From positions 1-25,466 of the forward strand of contig JAIPCS010000017.1 in NCBI GenBank assembly GCA_021738105.1: a stretch of 25,466 nt of DNA, read 5' to 3'. The notes beneath the pieces were generated by a model that saw only the letters and a program-made list of their open reading frames with translations, was not told the origin of the DNA and did not search any database. This DNA comes from Sulfuritalea sp. GTDB taxonomy: Bacteria > Pseudomonadota > Gammaproteobacteria > Burkholderiales > Rhodocyclaceae. Shown here piece after piece: positions 6,163-14,738 of the stretch. Both the position numbers and the translations under genes were made by a program. Positions within the stretch are counted from its first letter, which is position 1. Every line of letters begins with the position of its first letter.

Positions 6163-6658
6163 GCGAACAACGGATTCTGCACTTTCAATTACCGGTTCGG
6201 TGCTTGCATTCGATTTTGGTGAGAAGCGCATTGGTGTCGCTATCGGAACGGTTTTGGACGAAGGTCGCCCCGGAACGGCACGTGCCCTGACCACGATCAC
6301 CCACGAAACAAACGATGCGCGCTTCGCCGCGATCGGCGAATTGATCGGCGAATGGCAGGCTTCGCGTTTGCTGGTGGGCCGCCCGTTTAACGATGACGGC
6401 AGTCCGCATGAAATGACAGCGCGTTGCGAGCGCTTCGCCAATCAACTGCGTGGTCGATTTCGGCTTCCGGTCGAGTATGTCGATGAACGATTCAGCTCGA
6501 CCGAAGCCGAAGCCAATTTGCGCGACCGGGGGCTTCCCTGGCAAAAACGCAAACAACAGCTTGACGCAGAAGCTGCATGCATTATTCTCCGGAGCTGGTT
6601 TGAACTTCTAGCCATTCATCAATCAACCAGTCACGCCAATGCCCACATCCCTGCCTGA
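6155..6658 (+). CDS. ruvX: Holliday junction resolvase-like protein RuvX/YqgF
   Basis: RNase H-fold protein of 167 residues. Family features are visible in order: [14 protein letters not shown] at 18-31 with catalytic Asp20, [18 protein letters not shown] at 71-88, [11 protein letters not shown] at 109-119, and [10 protein letters not shown] at 136-145 with a conserved Asp/Glu. The family is annotated as a putative Holliday junction resolvase and is linked to pre-16S rRNA 5'-end processing in E. coli. The start at 6155 gives the standard length and an 8-bp overlap with yqgE. The 3' end overlaps pyrR by 20 bp. The C-terminal tail after residue 150 is variable. Confidence 0.93.
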   Translation: MPERTTDSALSITGSVLAFDFGEKRIGVAIGTVLDEGRPGTARALTTITHETNDARFAAIGELIGEWQASRLLVGRPFNDDGSPHEMTARCERFANQLRGRFRLPVEYVDERFSSTEAEANLRDRGLPWQKRKQQLDAEAACIILRSWFELLAIHQSTSHANAHIPA

Positions 6659-7208
6659 CGCAGAAGCACTCTGTACCGCACTCGCCGAAGCCATGCGAGC
6701 GCATGTTGATCCCTCCAAAACAGCCCTGGTTGGCATACACACCGGAGGCGTCTGGGTTGCAGAACGGTTGCATGCAGCGCTTGGACTTGAAATTCCCGCC
6801 GGCTCGATCGATATCTCGTTCTACCGTGATGACTATCATCGGCGAGGTTTGCACACAAACACCAAGGCGTCGCAAATTCCATTCGAGGTCGAGGGTGCAC
6901 ACATTGTCATTGTGGATGACGTGCTCTACACCGGTCGCACCATTCGTGCGGCAATGAACGAACTGTTCGACTACGGCCGACCAACCAGGATCGATTTAGC
7001 CGTGCTTACCGATCGTGCCGGTCGCGAGCTCCCCGTCGCGGCAACGTTTTGCCCTCATTCGCTGAGTTTGCCCGAGACACAAATGCTGGCGCTGGAGAAA
7101 ACCAGTGAGGGTTTACTTTCGTTCCGGTTGGTCGAAAAAGACACTACTCAAGCAAAGTCTGACGTGAAGACCAATGGCATCCAGCGCAGAGGAGGCGACA
7201 AGAAATGA
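6639..7208 (+). CDS. pyrR: PyrR: pyrimidine operon regulator / uracil phosphoribosyltransferase
   Basis: Type I phosphoribosyltransferase of 189 residues. The PRPP-binding motif is [13 protein letters not shown] at 89-101, and [14 protein letters not shown] at 31-44 and [13 protein letters not shown] at 58-70 are typical of PyrR. Family members respond to uridine nucleotides to control pyr gene expression and often also make UMP from uracil and PRPP. The location immediately upstream of pyrB, with start and stop overlaps, supports the assignment. The C-terminal 25 residues are polar and basic ([20 protein letters not shown]) and extend beyond the catalytic fold. No leader attenuator was recognised before the cluster, so the mode of regulation here is unknown. 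Confidence 0.93.
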   Translation: MPTSLPDAEALCTALAEAMRAHVDPSKTALVGIHTGGVWVAERLHAALGLEIPAGSIDISFYRDDYHRRGLHTNTKASQIPFEVEGAHIVIVDDVLYTGRTIRAAMNELFDYGRPTRIDLAVLTDRAGRELPVAATFCPHSLSLPETQMLALEKTSEGLLSFRLVEKDTTQAKSDVKTNGIQRRGGDKK

Positions 7209-8185
7209 GCGCCTTGCGCGCCGTGCAGAATCCGCAACTCAACCAACATGGTGAGCTCACACATCTGCTGAGCATCGAGGGCTTGCCTCGCGATGTGTTG
7301 ACACGCATTCTCGATACAGCGGCGCCTTTCTCGGTAGTTTCCGAACGTGAAGTAAAAAAAGTGCCCTTGTTGCGCGGTAAAAGCGTATTCAATCTGTTTT
7401 TTGAAAATTCGACGCGCACCCGTACCACTTTCGAGATTGCCGCAAAGCGACTTTCCGCCGATGTCATCAATCTCAACATCAATACGTCTTCGGCCAACAA
7501 AGGAGAAACCCTGCTCGACACGGCAGACAACCTCGCCGCGATGCAAGCCGACATGTTTATCGTGCGCCACGCTTCGAGCGGCGCTCCTCACCTCATCGCG
7601 CAACATCTGGGCACGACCGGACACGAACACATTCACGTGATCAATGCCGGTGATGGCCGTCACGCTCATCCGACGCAAGGACTGCTGGACATGTACACCA
7701 TCCGTCACTACAAGACGGACTTCTCTCAACTTACCGTCGCGATTGTCGGCGACATACTTCACTCGCGCGTGGCGCGCAGTCAGATCCATGCGCTGCTCAC
7801 TCTCGGAGTTCCCGAAGTTCGCGTAATTGCACCAAAGACCCTGCTGCCCACCGGCATAGAGCGACTTGGCTTGAGAGTTTTCAACGACATGAGAGAAGGC
7901 CTGCGTGGCGTGGATGTCGTCATGATGCTGCGACTACAAAGCGAACGCATGCAGGGTGCCTTGCTACCGTCGACGCAGGAGTTTTTCAAATCCTACGGCC
8001 TGACACCGGACAAGTTGGCGCTGGCCAAACCCGACGCCATCGTGATGCATCCGGGGCCGATGAACCGTGGGGTGGAAATCGATTCAGCTGTCGCCGATGG
8101 AAGTCAGGCAGTCATTCTTCCGCAGGTCACCTTCGGTATCGCGGTGCGCATGGCGGTCATGGCCATGCTGGCAGGGAATACGTGA
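7205..8185 (+). CDS. pyrB: Aspartate carbamoyltransferase, catalytic subunit
   Basis: Cytoplasmic enzyme joining carbamoyl phosphate and aspartate to form N-carbamoyl-aspartate, the committed step of pyrimidine synthesis. It has 326 residues. The carbamoyl phosphate loop is [12 protein letters not shown] at 66-77, the [12 protein letters not shown] loop at 95-106 supplies the active-site Lys99, and [12 protein letters not shown] and [12 protein letters not shown] are present. It overlaps the pyrR stop by 4 bp and the following pyrC' gene by 4 bp. No pyrI regulatory subunit is present. With the degenerate dihydroorotase next door, this fits the pyrB-pyrC' class of ATCase known from Pseudomonas. 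Confidence 0.96.
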   Translation: MSALRAVQNPQLNQHGELTHLLSIEGLPRDVLTRILDTAAPFSVVSEREVKKVPLLRGKSVFNLFFENSTRTRTTFEIAAKRLSADVINLNINTSSANKGETLLDTADNLAAMQADMFIVRHASSGAPHLIAQHLGTTGHEHIHVINAGDGRHAHPTQGLLDMYTIRHYKTDFSQLTVAIVGDILHSRVARSQIHALLTLGVPEVRVIAPKTLLPTGIERLGLRVFNDMREGLRGVDVVMMLRLQSERMQGALLPSTQEFFKSYGLTPDKLALAKPDAIVMHPGPMNRGVEIDSAVADGSQAVILPQVTFGIAVRMAVMAMLAGNT

Positions 8186-9480
8186 GCATGAAAATCCACA
8201 TCAGGAACGGCCGGCTGATCGACCCGGCGAGCAAGACCGACAAGCCGCTTGATTTGTTTATCGCGGCCGGCCGCATCGTCGGTGTCGGAAATGCACCCGT
8301 TGGCTGGGGCGTGGATAGCGCCAACAGCGTTCTGGATGCCACAGGCTGCATTGTTTGCCCCGGCCTGATCGATCTTGCGGCACGCCTGCGCGAACCGGGT
8401 TTCGAATACAAGGCCACGCTGGAATCCGAAATGGCGGCAGCAGCGGCCGGCGGTGTGACTCGACTGGCCTGTCCGCCCGATACCGATCCGGTGCTGGACG
8501 AGCCGGGTTTGGTTGAAATGCTCAGCCATCGCGCGCGCTTGCCCGAATTTGCCCATGTCCATCCAGTGGGAGCGCTGACGACGCAACTTGAAGGCCAGGC
8601 ACTCACCGAAATGGCGGAACTGAGCGAAGCCGGCTGCGTCGCTTTTGGTCAGGCTAATCGCGCGATTGTCGACACGCAGGTACTGCTGCGAGCGATGATG
8701 TACGCGGCAACCTACGACTTTCCAGTCTGGCTGCAGGCTCAAGATCCCTTTCTTTCCAGAAAGGGTGTCGCTCACGATGGCGAAGTCGCGGCACGCCTTG
8801 GCCTGGCCGGCATACCGGTGGCGGCCGAGACCATCGCAATTGCCACCTTGCTGCATCTGGTTCGCGAAACCGGCGTACGTCTGCATCTGCGCCGCATCAG
8901 TTCAGCGGCGGGATTGGAAATGATTGTCGCTGCACGCGCCGCCGGTATCAATGTCAGCTGCGAAGTGACGATCAATCATCTGCACCTCACCGACAAGGAC
9001 ATCGGATTTTTCAACGCGCATGCACGTCTGGACCCGCCACTGCGCAGTCGGAGCGACCGCGAAGCATTGCGCCAGGGCTTGGCGACAGGCGCCATCGATG
9101 CGCTGATATCAGACCACACGCCGGTCGACGACGACGCCAAGCAAATGCCGTTTGAAGAAGCGGAAGCCGGTGCCACGGGATTGGAATTATTGCTGCCGCT
9201 GACGCTCAAGTGGGCGCTGGAAATGAAGTTGCCGCTGTCTACTGCGTTAGCGCGTGTTACCTCCGATCCGGCTCGCATTCTCGGCGTCAAAGCCGGCAAT
9301 CTATCACTCGGTGCAGCCGCCGATGTCTGCGTATTTGATCCCGCCGCCGAATTGCTGGTGAGTCGCGAGAATCTCAGGAGCCAGGGCAAGAACACTCCTT
9401 TCCTGGGCCAGAAACTGCCTGGACGTGTGCGCTATACCCTGATCGATGGACACCTGGCTTTTGACGGAACTTTGAACTGA
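8182..9480 (+). CDS. pyrX: Dihydroorotase-like non-catalytic subunit (PyrC'/PyrX)
   Basis: Amidohydrolase-fold protein of 432 residues homologous to type I dihydroorotase but lacking its metal site. The canonical D-x-H-x-H-x-R is here D64-LAARLR, with both His replaced (A66, R68). The Zn histidine after the middle Asp region is absent in WLQAQDPF (about 183-190), and the HxxHxS motif reads HLRRISS (235-241). Only the Asp of the final motif ([16 protein letters not shown]311) remains. Such proteins are structural partners needed for assembly of PyrB in Pseudomonas. The gene starts with GTG at 8182 (4-bp overlap with pyrB) or ATG at 8188. A true PyrC must be encoded elsewhere. Loss of activity is inferred from the missing ligands. 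Confidence 0.92.
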   Translation: MSMKIHIRNGRLIDPASKTDKPLDLFIAAGRIVGVGNAPVGWGVDSANSVLDATGCIVCPGLIDLAARLREPGFEYKATLESEMAAAAAGGVTRLACPPDTDPVLDEPGLVEMLSHRARLPEFAHVHPVGALTTQLEGQALTEMAELSEAGCVAFGQANRAIVDTQVLLRAMMYAATYDFPVWLQAQDPFLSRKGVAHDGEVAARLGLAGIPVAAETIAIATLLHLVRETGVRLHLRRISSAAGLEMIVAARAAGINVSCEVTINHLHLTDKDIGFFNAHARLDPPLRSRSDREALRQGLATGAIDALISDHTPVDDDAKQMPFEEAEAGATGLELLLPLTLKWALEMKLPLSTALARVTSDPARILGVKAGNLSLGAAADVCVFDPAAELLVSRENLRSQGKNTPFLGQKLPGRVRYTLIDGHLAFDGTLN

Positions 9481-9526
9481 GCGCGTTTCCAGAGAGATTA
9501 TTGCCCAGGCTCATCCACGAGTTTCG

Positions 9527-10486
9527 TCAGTCCATTTTTTCACCGGGAAGGTAGGGCGATAGCGTCGCTGGACCCCAGTGCAAAGGCAAAACACCTTCGC
9601 GATACAAAGTCTTGCGCGGATGCAATCGCAACAGACGCTCGGCTCCCGGCATGCCACTGAGTTCCGCACCCTCCCATATGATTTCCGCCACTGCGCAAAC
9701 ATGAAGTAAATCTCCCGTGGTGAAGTCGGTGAAAAGAAGCCCTGCAAGGGGGTTCAGTTGGAGATTGCCTAAAGAGTTGAAGAAGCCATTACCGGCGTAG
9801 TCTGGAATGAGCAGGCTGCCGTCTTCGAGAAGACGGATGAAACCAGGGCGGCCACCGCGATGGGACACGTCGACGCCTTTCGCGGGATCGCTGTTGGAGA
9901 GCGCGTCAGGATGCGCCGTTGCAATGTAAAAAGTATCTGCGGACACAACCATTGCGCGCGCCCGGGAATCAAGGCCTTCCATCCAATGATCTTCGCTTGT
10001 TCTGAGCATGGCCGCAGTAAAAGAGACCTCTCGCGCCTGGATGTACTTGGGGCAGTTGCCAAAGCTTTGACTCACCGTGATCGCAACCCGGCCGCTACCA
10101 ACCTCAGCGACAATTCCATTGAGCCGGTTGCGTCGTCGCGTATGTTGCTGAATACCCAACAAGCCGAGCGGATGCCCGATCTGCAGCAATCCCTGAAACT
10201 GCTCGTCTGTTGCTGAATGAGCTGTTATCTCCAGTCTGCGCGGTGTCGGTGCCGTGATGAATCCGGCGGGTCCTGCCAATACTCCGACCCAAGGCTGACG
10301 CTCGCTATCAACAGCAGCCGCGATGACAAATGGCAATTGGCTGAAGAAATTGCGGTGCTGGTCCGACATGTAGTCGCGAAACACTCTCAACCCAACGACA
10401 GCTGATTGTTCACGTGTGCCGGCTCGCGCCTGCACCGTGGTTTCACCAAGATGATAGGGCGTCGAACCCTCTTGCGCTGGCATCAT
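9527..10486 (-). CDS. Pyridoxamine 5'-phosphate oxidase-family flavoprotein
   Basis: Protein of 319 residues with a split-barrel FMN-binding fold. The segment at about 43-75 (RNFFSQLPFVIAAAVDSERQPWVGVLAGPAGFI) and the later TFYIATAHP, followed by VDVSHRGGRPGFIRLLEDGSLLIPDYAGNGFFNSLGNL, are typical of the PNPOx-like family, apparently as two half-domains. The substrate is unknown; the family binds FMN, F420 or heme. It is translationally coupled to the glutathione S-transferase gene upstream (ATGA overlap at 10483-10486). The pair likely serves stress or xenobiotic metabolism, which is inferred. An ATG at 10483 is an alternative start one codon later. Confidence 0.85.
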   Translation of the reverse strand: MMPAQEGSTPYHLGETTVQARAGTREQSAVVGLRVFRDYMSDQHRNFFSQLPFVIAAAVDSERQPWVGVLAGPAGFITAPTPRRLEITAHSATDEQFQGLLQIGHPLGLLGIQQHTRRRNRLNGIVAEVGSGRVAITVSQSFGNCPKYIQAREVSFTAAMLRTSEDHWMEGLDSRARAMVVSADTFYIATAHPDALSNSDPAKGVDVSHRGGRPGFIRLLEDGSLLIPDYAGNGFFNSLGNLQLNPLAGLLFTDFTTGDLLHVCAVAEIIWEGAELSGMPGAERLLRLHPRKTLYREGVLPLHWGPATLSPYLPGEKMD

Positions 10487-11115
10487 CCCGGCGACCGCGC
10501 CATGGCAACGAATCCGGACAGAGCTTCAATACGGCCAAGCCATGCACGTACGTTTGGATAGTCAGCTAGCATTACTCCGCCCTCTGGAGCATGTGCAACG
10601 TAGGAATAGTTGGCGATATCAGCAATGGTTGGCCGCGAGCCTGCCAGAAATTCTCTTTTGCCTAGCTCGATATCCATGACTTGAAACAGTGCATGGGCAC
10701 GCGTTTCTGCATCGGGATTTACCTGTCTGGCAAAAAGGCGGGTAGCGCGAGATAGAGCAGGGCCAAAAGCGAGCGGTCCGGCGGCGACGGTGAGCCAACG
10801 CTGAACATTCGCCGCACCCGACGGGTCGCGCGGCAACCAGGTAGCTTCATCATATTTGCCAGCCAAGTACACCAGAATTGCGTTGGAGTCGGCCAGTACA
10901 TAGCCATTGTCGTCGATCACCGGAACCTGACCGAAAGAATTCATGGCTAAAAACGGTGGCTTTTTATGTTCGCCACCGGGCAAATCTACCGGAAAATATT
11001 CCACTGGCAAATTCAATATGGACAGAAACAGCTCCACACGATGGCAATGGCCCGAAAGCTTGAAGCCGTGGAGCCGGATAGGAAGACTGGGACGAGGGTT
11101 AGCTGGCAAAGACAT
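10483..11115 (-). CDS. Glutathione S-transferase family protein
   Basis: Protein of 210 residues. The N-terminal thioredoxin-like domain contains IRLHGFKLSGHCHRVELFLSIL, the cis-Pro loop GQVPVIDD and the glutathione contact LADSNAILVYLA; the C-terminal helical domain contains the N-capping motif RPTIADIANYSYV. It would conjugate or reduce substrates with glutathione in the cytoplasm. The ATG at 11115 was chosen because AGGAGA lies 5 nt upstream and the protein then begins MSLPANPRPSLPIRLHG; the frame stays open to 11163. It is the first gene of a pair with the PNPOx-like protein and is divergent from the LysR gene. Confidence 0.92.
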   Translation of the reverse strand: MSLPANPRPSLPIRLHGFKLSGHCHRVELFLSILNLPVEYFPVDLPGGEHKKPPFLAMNSFGQVPVIDDNGYVLADSNAILVYLAGKYDEATWLPRDPSGAANVQRWLTVAAGPLAFGPALSRATRLFARQVNPDAETRAHALFQVMDIELGKREFLAGSRPTIADIANYSYVAHAPEGGVMLADYPNVRAWLGRIEALSGFVAMARSPG

Positions 11116-11222
11116 GACAATCTCCTGAGAACGATGAAGTGCGAAGATTGTCTGCTGCTTCAAGTCTGCAATAAATTGGGCAAAATGGAATTAACTAATC
11201 CACTAACTGGAGCAATCGCATC
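11116..11222. promoter_or_regulatory. Divergent control region between the GST operon and the LysR gene
   Basis: This 107-bp gap should hold both promoters. A perfect 8-bp inverted repeat GACAATCT/AGATTGTC lies at 11116-11123 and 11145-11152. On the minus strand its proximal arm overlaps the GST Shine-Dalgarno and abuts the ATG. ATTAACTAATC (11190-11200), next to a CACTAACT repeat, is a possible LysR-type site. The assignment to the regulator is inferred. Confidence 0.45.
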
Positions 11223-12176
11223 ATGGACAGACTTCGTGCAATGCAGACTTTTGTGGCCATTGCTGATGCCGGAAGTCTCACCTCGGCAGCCAGGGTGCTG
11301 GGGGCATCCCTGCCCGCCGTTGTTCGCACGCTGGCGGCGTTGGAAGCACACCTGGGTGTGCGCCTGTTCAACCGAACCACCCGTCGTCTTTCGCTGACCA
11401 CTGAAGGCCGCAGCCATATTGCAAGCTGCCGCCAGTTGCTGGCAGGCATCGATGAGGCGGAAGCCGCATTGCGCCGTGAAAACACGGAGCCTGCCGGAGC
11501 GCTTACCATTACGGCCCCCGTGCTGTTTGGCCAGATGTACATCGCACCGCTTGTTACCCGATTCGTCCAGCGCTATCCAAAGGTCACTTGTCGCTTGCTG
11601 CTACTAGATCGTCTGGTGGATTTAGTTGACGAAGGCATTGATGTCGGGATTCGTATCGGCGAACTCGCAGATTCGTCGTTGGTAGCGCGGACTCTGGGCG
11701 AAATCAGCCGCATCGTTGTCGCCAGTCCCGATTATCTGAACCAACGCGGAATTCCCAAGCATCCGCGAGACTTATTGGACGCAAACTGCGTGCGCTTCAT
11801 CGGTGCCACCGCCCCTTGGTGGACCTTCCTTGATGGAAAACGAAAATTTACCCTGTCCGTCACGGGAAATCTTGAATTCAACCATGCAGCGCCCGCAGTG
11901 GAAGCCTGTGCAGCGGGACTTGGCTTCGGTATGTTCATTTCCTATCAGGCTGCCCCCTACCTGGCGGATGGTCGGCTGGTTCGCGTACTCGAAAATTTCG
12001 AACCTTCGCCGCGCTCGATCAGTGTTGTCTATCCCCACGCCAGGCTGCTACCCACCCGCACCCGTGTATTCGTGGACTGGATCAGGAAGGAGCTTCTTTT
12101 AAAGGAGATGACACCGACTCCACGCCAGCACCGAAGCAAGCCGGCAAAAAAATCGCGATCGAGCCCCCGAAACTAA
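11223..12176 (+). CDS. LysR-family transcriptional regulator
   Basis: Protein of 317 residues. The N-terminal winged HTH (MDRLRAMQTFVAIADAGSLTSAARVLGASLPAVVRTLAALE) is followed by HLGVRLFNRTTRRLSLTTEG, both hallmarks of LysR proteins. The effector domain begins near residue 90 with GALTITAPVLFGQMYIAPLV and contains DVGIRIGELADSSLVARTLG. The C-terminus (about 295-317) is an unusual basic tail rich in Arg, Lys, Pro and Ser. It is transcribed divergently from the GST/PNPOx pair, the usual arrangement for a LysR regulator and its target. GGAG lies about 9 nt before the ATG. The effector is unknown. Confidence 0.93.
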   Translation: MDRLRAMQTFVAIADAGSLTSAARVLGASLPAVVRTLAALEAHLGVRLFNRTTRRLSLTTEGRSHIASCRQLLAGIDEAEAALRRENTEPAGALTITAPVLFGQMYIAPLVTRFVQRYPKVTCRLLLLDRLVDLVDEGIDVGIRIGELADSSLVARTLGEISRIVVASPDYLNQRGIPKHPRDLLDANCVRFIGATAPWWTFLDGKRKFTLSVTGNLEFNHAAPAVEACAAGLGFGMFISYQAAPYLADGRLVRVLENFEPSPRSISVVYPHARLLPTRTRVFVDWIRKELLLKEMTPTPRQHRSKPAKKSRSSPRN

Positions 12177-12206
12177 ACAGGCAAAACTCAAATCGCAACG
12201 AGGAGT

Positions 12207-12497
12207 TCAGTGAACACCGAACACTTTTCTTATCTTCGCGGGATCGACACCAGTCAGGCGCACTCTCTTGCTGCGTGACGCTTCGCCGCTTAAAAGGCGG
12301 ACTGCAGATTTGGCAAGGCCCAGCTGATCAGCAAGAAATCCGAGCAAACAGCTGTTGGCCTTACCATCCACGGGCGGTGCCGCAAGCCTTATTTTTAGCG
12401 AATCGCCATGCAAGCCGGCCACTTCGGTTTTCTTGGCGCCTGGCTGAACATGCAAACGCAGTATCACCGCGTCGGACTCAGCGACCAGCCAGGTCAT
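12207..12497 (-). CDS. yggU: YggU/DUF167 family protein
   Basis: Small protein of 96 residues with the family signature LRLHVQPGAKKTEVAGLHGDSLKIRLAAPPVDGKAN followed by LLGFLADQLGLAKSAVRLLSGEASRSKRVRL. The function is not established. It begins with a 4-bp overlap on the yggT stop (12494-12497), so it is probably translationally coupled to yggT. The yggS-proC-yggT-yggU series is a common proteobacterial order. It ends convergently with the LysR gene, leaving 30 bp between the stops. Confidence 0.92.
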   Translation of the reverse strand: MTWLVAESDAVILRLHVQPGAKKTEVAGLHGDSLKIRLAAPPVDGKANSCLLGFLADQLGLAKSAVRLLSGEASRSKRVRLTGVDPAKIRKVFGVH

Positions 12498-13072
12498 GAC
12501 ATCAGAATCATCGGAAGCACGTTGTGACGCAGACTGGCAATGACAAACAGGGCAATCTGCAAAATCAGCAACAAGGCCAGAGGCGACAGATCAACCCCTC
12601 CCAAAGCTGGGATAAAGCGCCGGAAAGGACGCAGCAGGGGCTGCGTCAAGGTATTGAACACTCCGGCCAGCGGCGCGTAGGGATTGACCCAGGAAAACAC
12701 GGCGGAAACCACGACCACGCCAATCACCAGATACAAACCCACTTTCACCACTTCCAGCGCGGCCAGAATGGCCACAACAAAAGTCGGCGCTGGCGATACG
12801 GCAAACAACACACCCGAAAGGCCCAGCATCAACCCCTGATCGACCACCTGCCAGAGCCAGGCCAGCAACAAACTCGTCGTATCGAAGCCGAACAACGCCG
12901 GAACGGCTCGGCGTACCGGTCGCACCATCCAGTCCGTCGCAGCGATCACGAATTCGCCGAGCGGGTTGCGAAAGGGTGTGCGCGCCCATTGCATGGCAAA
13001 GCGTACCAGCAGCACCAGCGTAAACAGGCCGCAGACCGTATCGAGAATGAAGATGAATATTTGCGTGAGCAT
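12494..13072 (-). CDS. yggT: YggT family integral membrane protein
   Basis: Inner-membrane protein of 192 residues. Two YggT repeats are visible, each a hydrophobic segment followed by a basic proline motif: FTLVLLVRFAMQWARTPFRNPLGEFVIAATDWMVRPVRRAVPA in the first half, and VVVSAVFSWVNPYAPLAGVFNTLTQPLLRPFRRFIP in the second. There are roughly four to six membrane segments. The family has been linked to osmotic tolerance and membrane assembly, without a settled function. The start at 13072 lies 6 bp after the proC stop. Overlap with yggU supports one transcript from proC through yggU. Confidence 0.92.
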   Translation of the reverse strand: MLTQIFIFILDTVCGLFTLVLLVRFAMQWARTPFRNPLGEFVIAATDWMVRPVRRAVPALFGFDTTSLLLAWLWQVVDQGLMLGLSGVLFAVSPAPTFVVAILAALEVVKVGLYLVIGVVVVSAVFSWVNPYAPLAGVFNTLTQPLLRPFRRFIPALGGVDLSPLALLLILQIALFVIASLRHNVLPMILMS

Positions 13073-13078
13073 TGATAT

Positions 13079-13891
13079 CTAGTCCTTGCCCAGAACTTCG
13101 CCGAGTTCTCGGCCACGGGCTTCGGCGGCTACGATGCCACGCTCGATGGCCTCTGCAATTCCACTGACCCCAAATGACAGCAAAGCCGCTTCGGTGGTGC
13201 CGCCTTTTGATGTGACGCGTTCGCGCAGTACCGAAATCGGTTCGCTGCTTTGTTCCGCCAGTCGAGTGGCGCCAAGAAAGGTTTCCACCGTCAACCTGCG
13301 CGCGGCTTGCGAATCGAAACCCAGCCTGATCGCAGCCGACTCCATTGCTTCGAGAAAATAGAACACGTAGGCCGGGCCGCTACCGGACACCGCGGTAACC
13401 GCATCCATCTGTGTTTCGTTTTCGATCCATACCGTGCTGCCCACTGCCTTCAGAATCTTTTCGGCATTGGTGCGTCCTTCGAGATCGACCGAGGGATCGG
13501 CGCACAACGCGGTTACGCCGGCACCGATCAAGGCCGGTGTGTTGGGCATGGTCCGCACCAGTTTGCGGTAGTCGCCCAACCAGCGCGAGATATCAGCCAT
13601 GCGTAACCCGGCTGCGATGCTCACGACAAGCTGATTGCCGAGTTTGCCGCACAAAGGGGCCACGGCCTCCCTCAGTTGCTGTGGCTTGACCGCCAGCACC
13701 AACGCCTCGCAATTGAGTGCGGCGGTATCCACAGATGCGGTGCAGCGAACGCCAAACGCTTCGGCAATTTTTTCGCGCGCCGCATCAAATGGCTCGACGA
13801 CCTGTATGCCCGCTGCAGAAAATCCTTGCTTGCGCATACCGCCAATCAAGGCGATCGCCATATTGCCACCACCGATAAACGTAATTTTCAT
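13079..13891 (-). CDS. proC: Pyrroline-5-carboxylate reductase
   Basis: NAD(P)H-dependent enzyme for the last step of proline synthesis, 270 residues. The N-terminal Rossmann motif is MKITFIGGGNMAIALIGGM, the NADP region includes ALVLAVKPQQL, and the C-terminal dimerisation and active-site segment contains DAVTAVSGSGPAYVFYFLEAM and SKGGTTEAAL. The ATG at 13891 was chosen because the dinucleotide-binding strand begins there and GGAG lies about 7 nt upstream. The frame is open to 13975, but that extension is not family sequence. It is first of the proC-yggT-yggU group, about 105 bp after yggS. Confidence 0.95.
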   Translation of the reverse strand: MKITFIGGGNMAIALIGGMRKQGFSAAGIQVVEPFDAAREKIAEAFGVRCTASVDTAALNCEALVLAVKPQQLREAVAPLCGKLGNQLVVSIAAGLRMADISRWLGDYRKLVRTMPNTPALIGAGVTALCADPSVDLEGRTNAEKILKAVGSTVWIENETQMDAVTAVSGSGPAYVFYFLEAMESAAIRLGFDSQAARRLTVETFLGATRLAEQSSEPISVLRERVTSKGGTTEAALLSFGVSGIAEAIERGIVAAEARGRELGEVLGKD

Positions 13892-13996
13892 GATCAATGC
13901 TCCAGAAACTCTATCTGCGATACGCCCGAGGGGGCATTCGAAGCATACCGGGATGAAGCTGAAATGAATACGCAAAACCGCTTGTCTGCAGCCCCA

Positions 13997-14692
13997 TCAC
14001 ACCCTCGATCCGAAAATCGCAGTACCGACTCGCACGATAGTGGCCCCTTCCATTATGGCGGCCTCAAGATCATGCGACATGCCCATCGAGAGCGTATCCA
14101 GCTTCAATCCTTCGCTTTTAAGCTGCTCGCTTAGCCGGCGCAACATGGCGAATTGCTTTCGCTGTAACTCACGATCTTCACTCGGCGCCGGAATCGCCAT
14201 CAATCCGCGCAGGCACATTCCCTTCAGGGCCGCTAAGGAATGCGCCAAAGCAGAGGTATGTTCCACCGCGCAACCACTTTTCGACGTCTCGCCGGAGACA
14301 TTCACCTGGATGCACACTTGCAATGGCTCAGAATTGGGTGGTCGCTGTGCGGCCAAGCGCTCGGCAATTTTCAATCTGTCAATCGAGTGCACCCAGGAAA
14401 AGTTTTCTGCCACCAAACGGGTTTTGTTGCTCTGCAGCGGCCCGATGAAATGCCACTCAAGATCTCGCTCCAGACCCGGCCTCGCAAGCTCTGCCATTTT
14501 ATCTACCGCCTCTTGCGCGTAGTTCTCGCCGAATGCGCGCTGCCCAGCCGCGACGGCCTCATACACGCTATTCGCAGGCCATGTTTTCGAGACGGCAAGT
14601 AACTGCACGGACTCCGGCGCCCTTCCGGCGGCATTGCAGGCAGCAGCAACGCGTGCACGCACAGCTTGCAAGTTGGCGGCGATTGATGTCAT
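13997..14692 (-). CDS. yggS: YggS family PLP homeostasis protein (PLPBP)
   Basis: Pyridoxal-phosphate-binding barrel protein of 231 residues. LLAVSKTWPANSVYEAV supplies the PLP lysine, FGENYAQEAVDKM and WHFIGPLQSNKTRLVAENF follow, and the C-terminal phosphate-binding segment is LSMGMSHDLEAAIMEGATIVRVGTAIFG. Homologues keep PLP and amino acid pools in balance and have no clear enzymatic activity. The ATG at 14692 (MTSIAANLQAVRARV) is the family start; an earlier ATG at 14722 adds a non-family extension. It is divergent from pilT, as in many betaproteobacteria. Confidence 0.94.
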   Translation of the reverse strand: MTSIAANLQAVRARVAAACNAAGRAPESVQLLAVSKTWPANSVYEAVAAGQRAFGENYAQEAVDKMAELARPGLERDLEWHFIGPLQSNKTRLVAENFSWVHSIDRLKIAERLAAQRPPNSEPLQVCIQVNVSGETSKSGCAVEHTSALAHSLAALKGMCLRGLMAIPAPSEDRELQRKQFAMLRRLSEQLKSEGLKLDTLSMGMSHDLEAAIMEGATIVRVGTAIFGSRV

Positions 14693-14738
14693 ATAGAGGC
14701 TGTAAAGTATACAGCACCCCATCTACAGGAAAGCGCAC
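14693..14738. promoter_or_regulatory. yggS-pilT divergent intergenic region with an inverted repeat
   Basis: Only 46 bp separate the two start codons. GCTGTA and TACAGC (14699-14704 and 14710-14715) form a perfect 6-bp inverted repeat around AAGTA, and TATACA at 14708 could serve as a pilT -10. AGGAAAG precedes the pilT ATG by 5 nt. Operator function is inferred. Confidence 0.35.

Noticed and set aside
8104..8886. 260-codon minus-strand frame over pyrC'
   Set aside because: Antisense shadow of the well-supported dihydroorotase-like gene, low in hydrophobic pattern and without a family match.
12524..13075. 183-codon plus-strand frame rich in Gln and His over yggT
   Set aside because: Mirror of the hydrophobic yggT coding sequence; such Gln/His/Arg-rich frames are typical antisense artefacts of membrane proteins.
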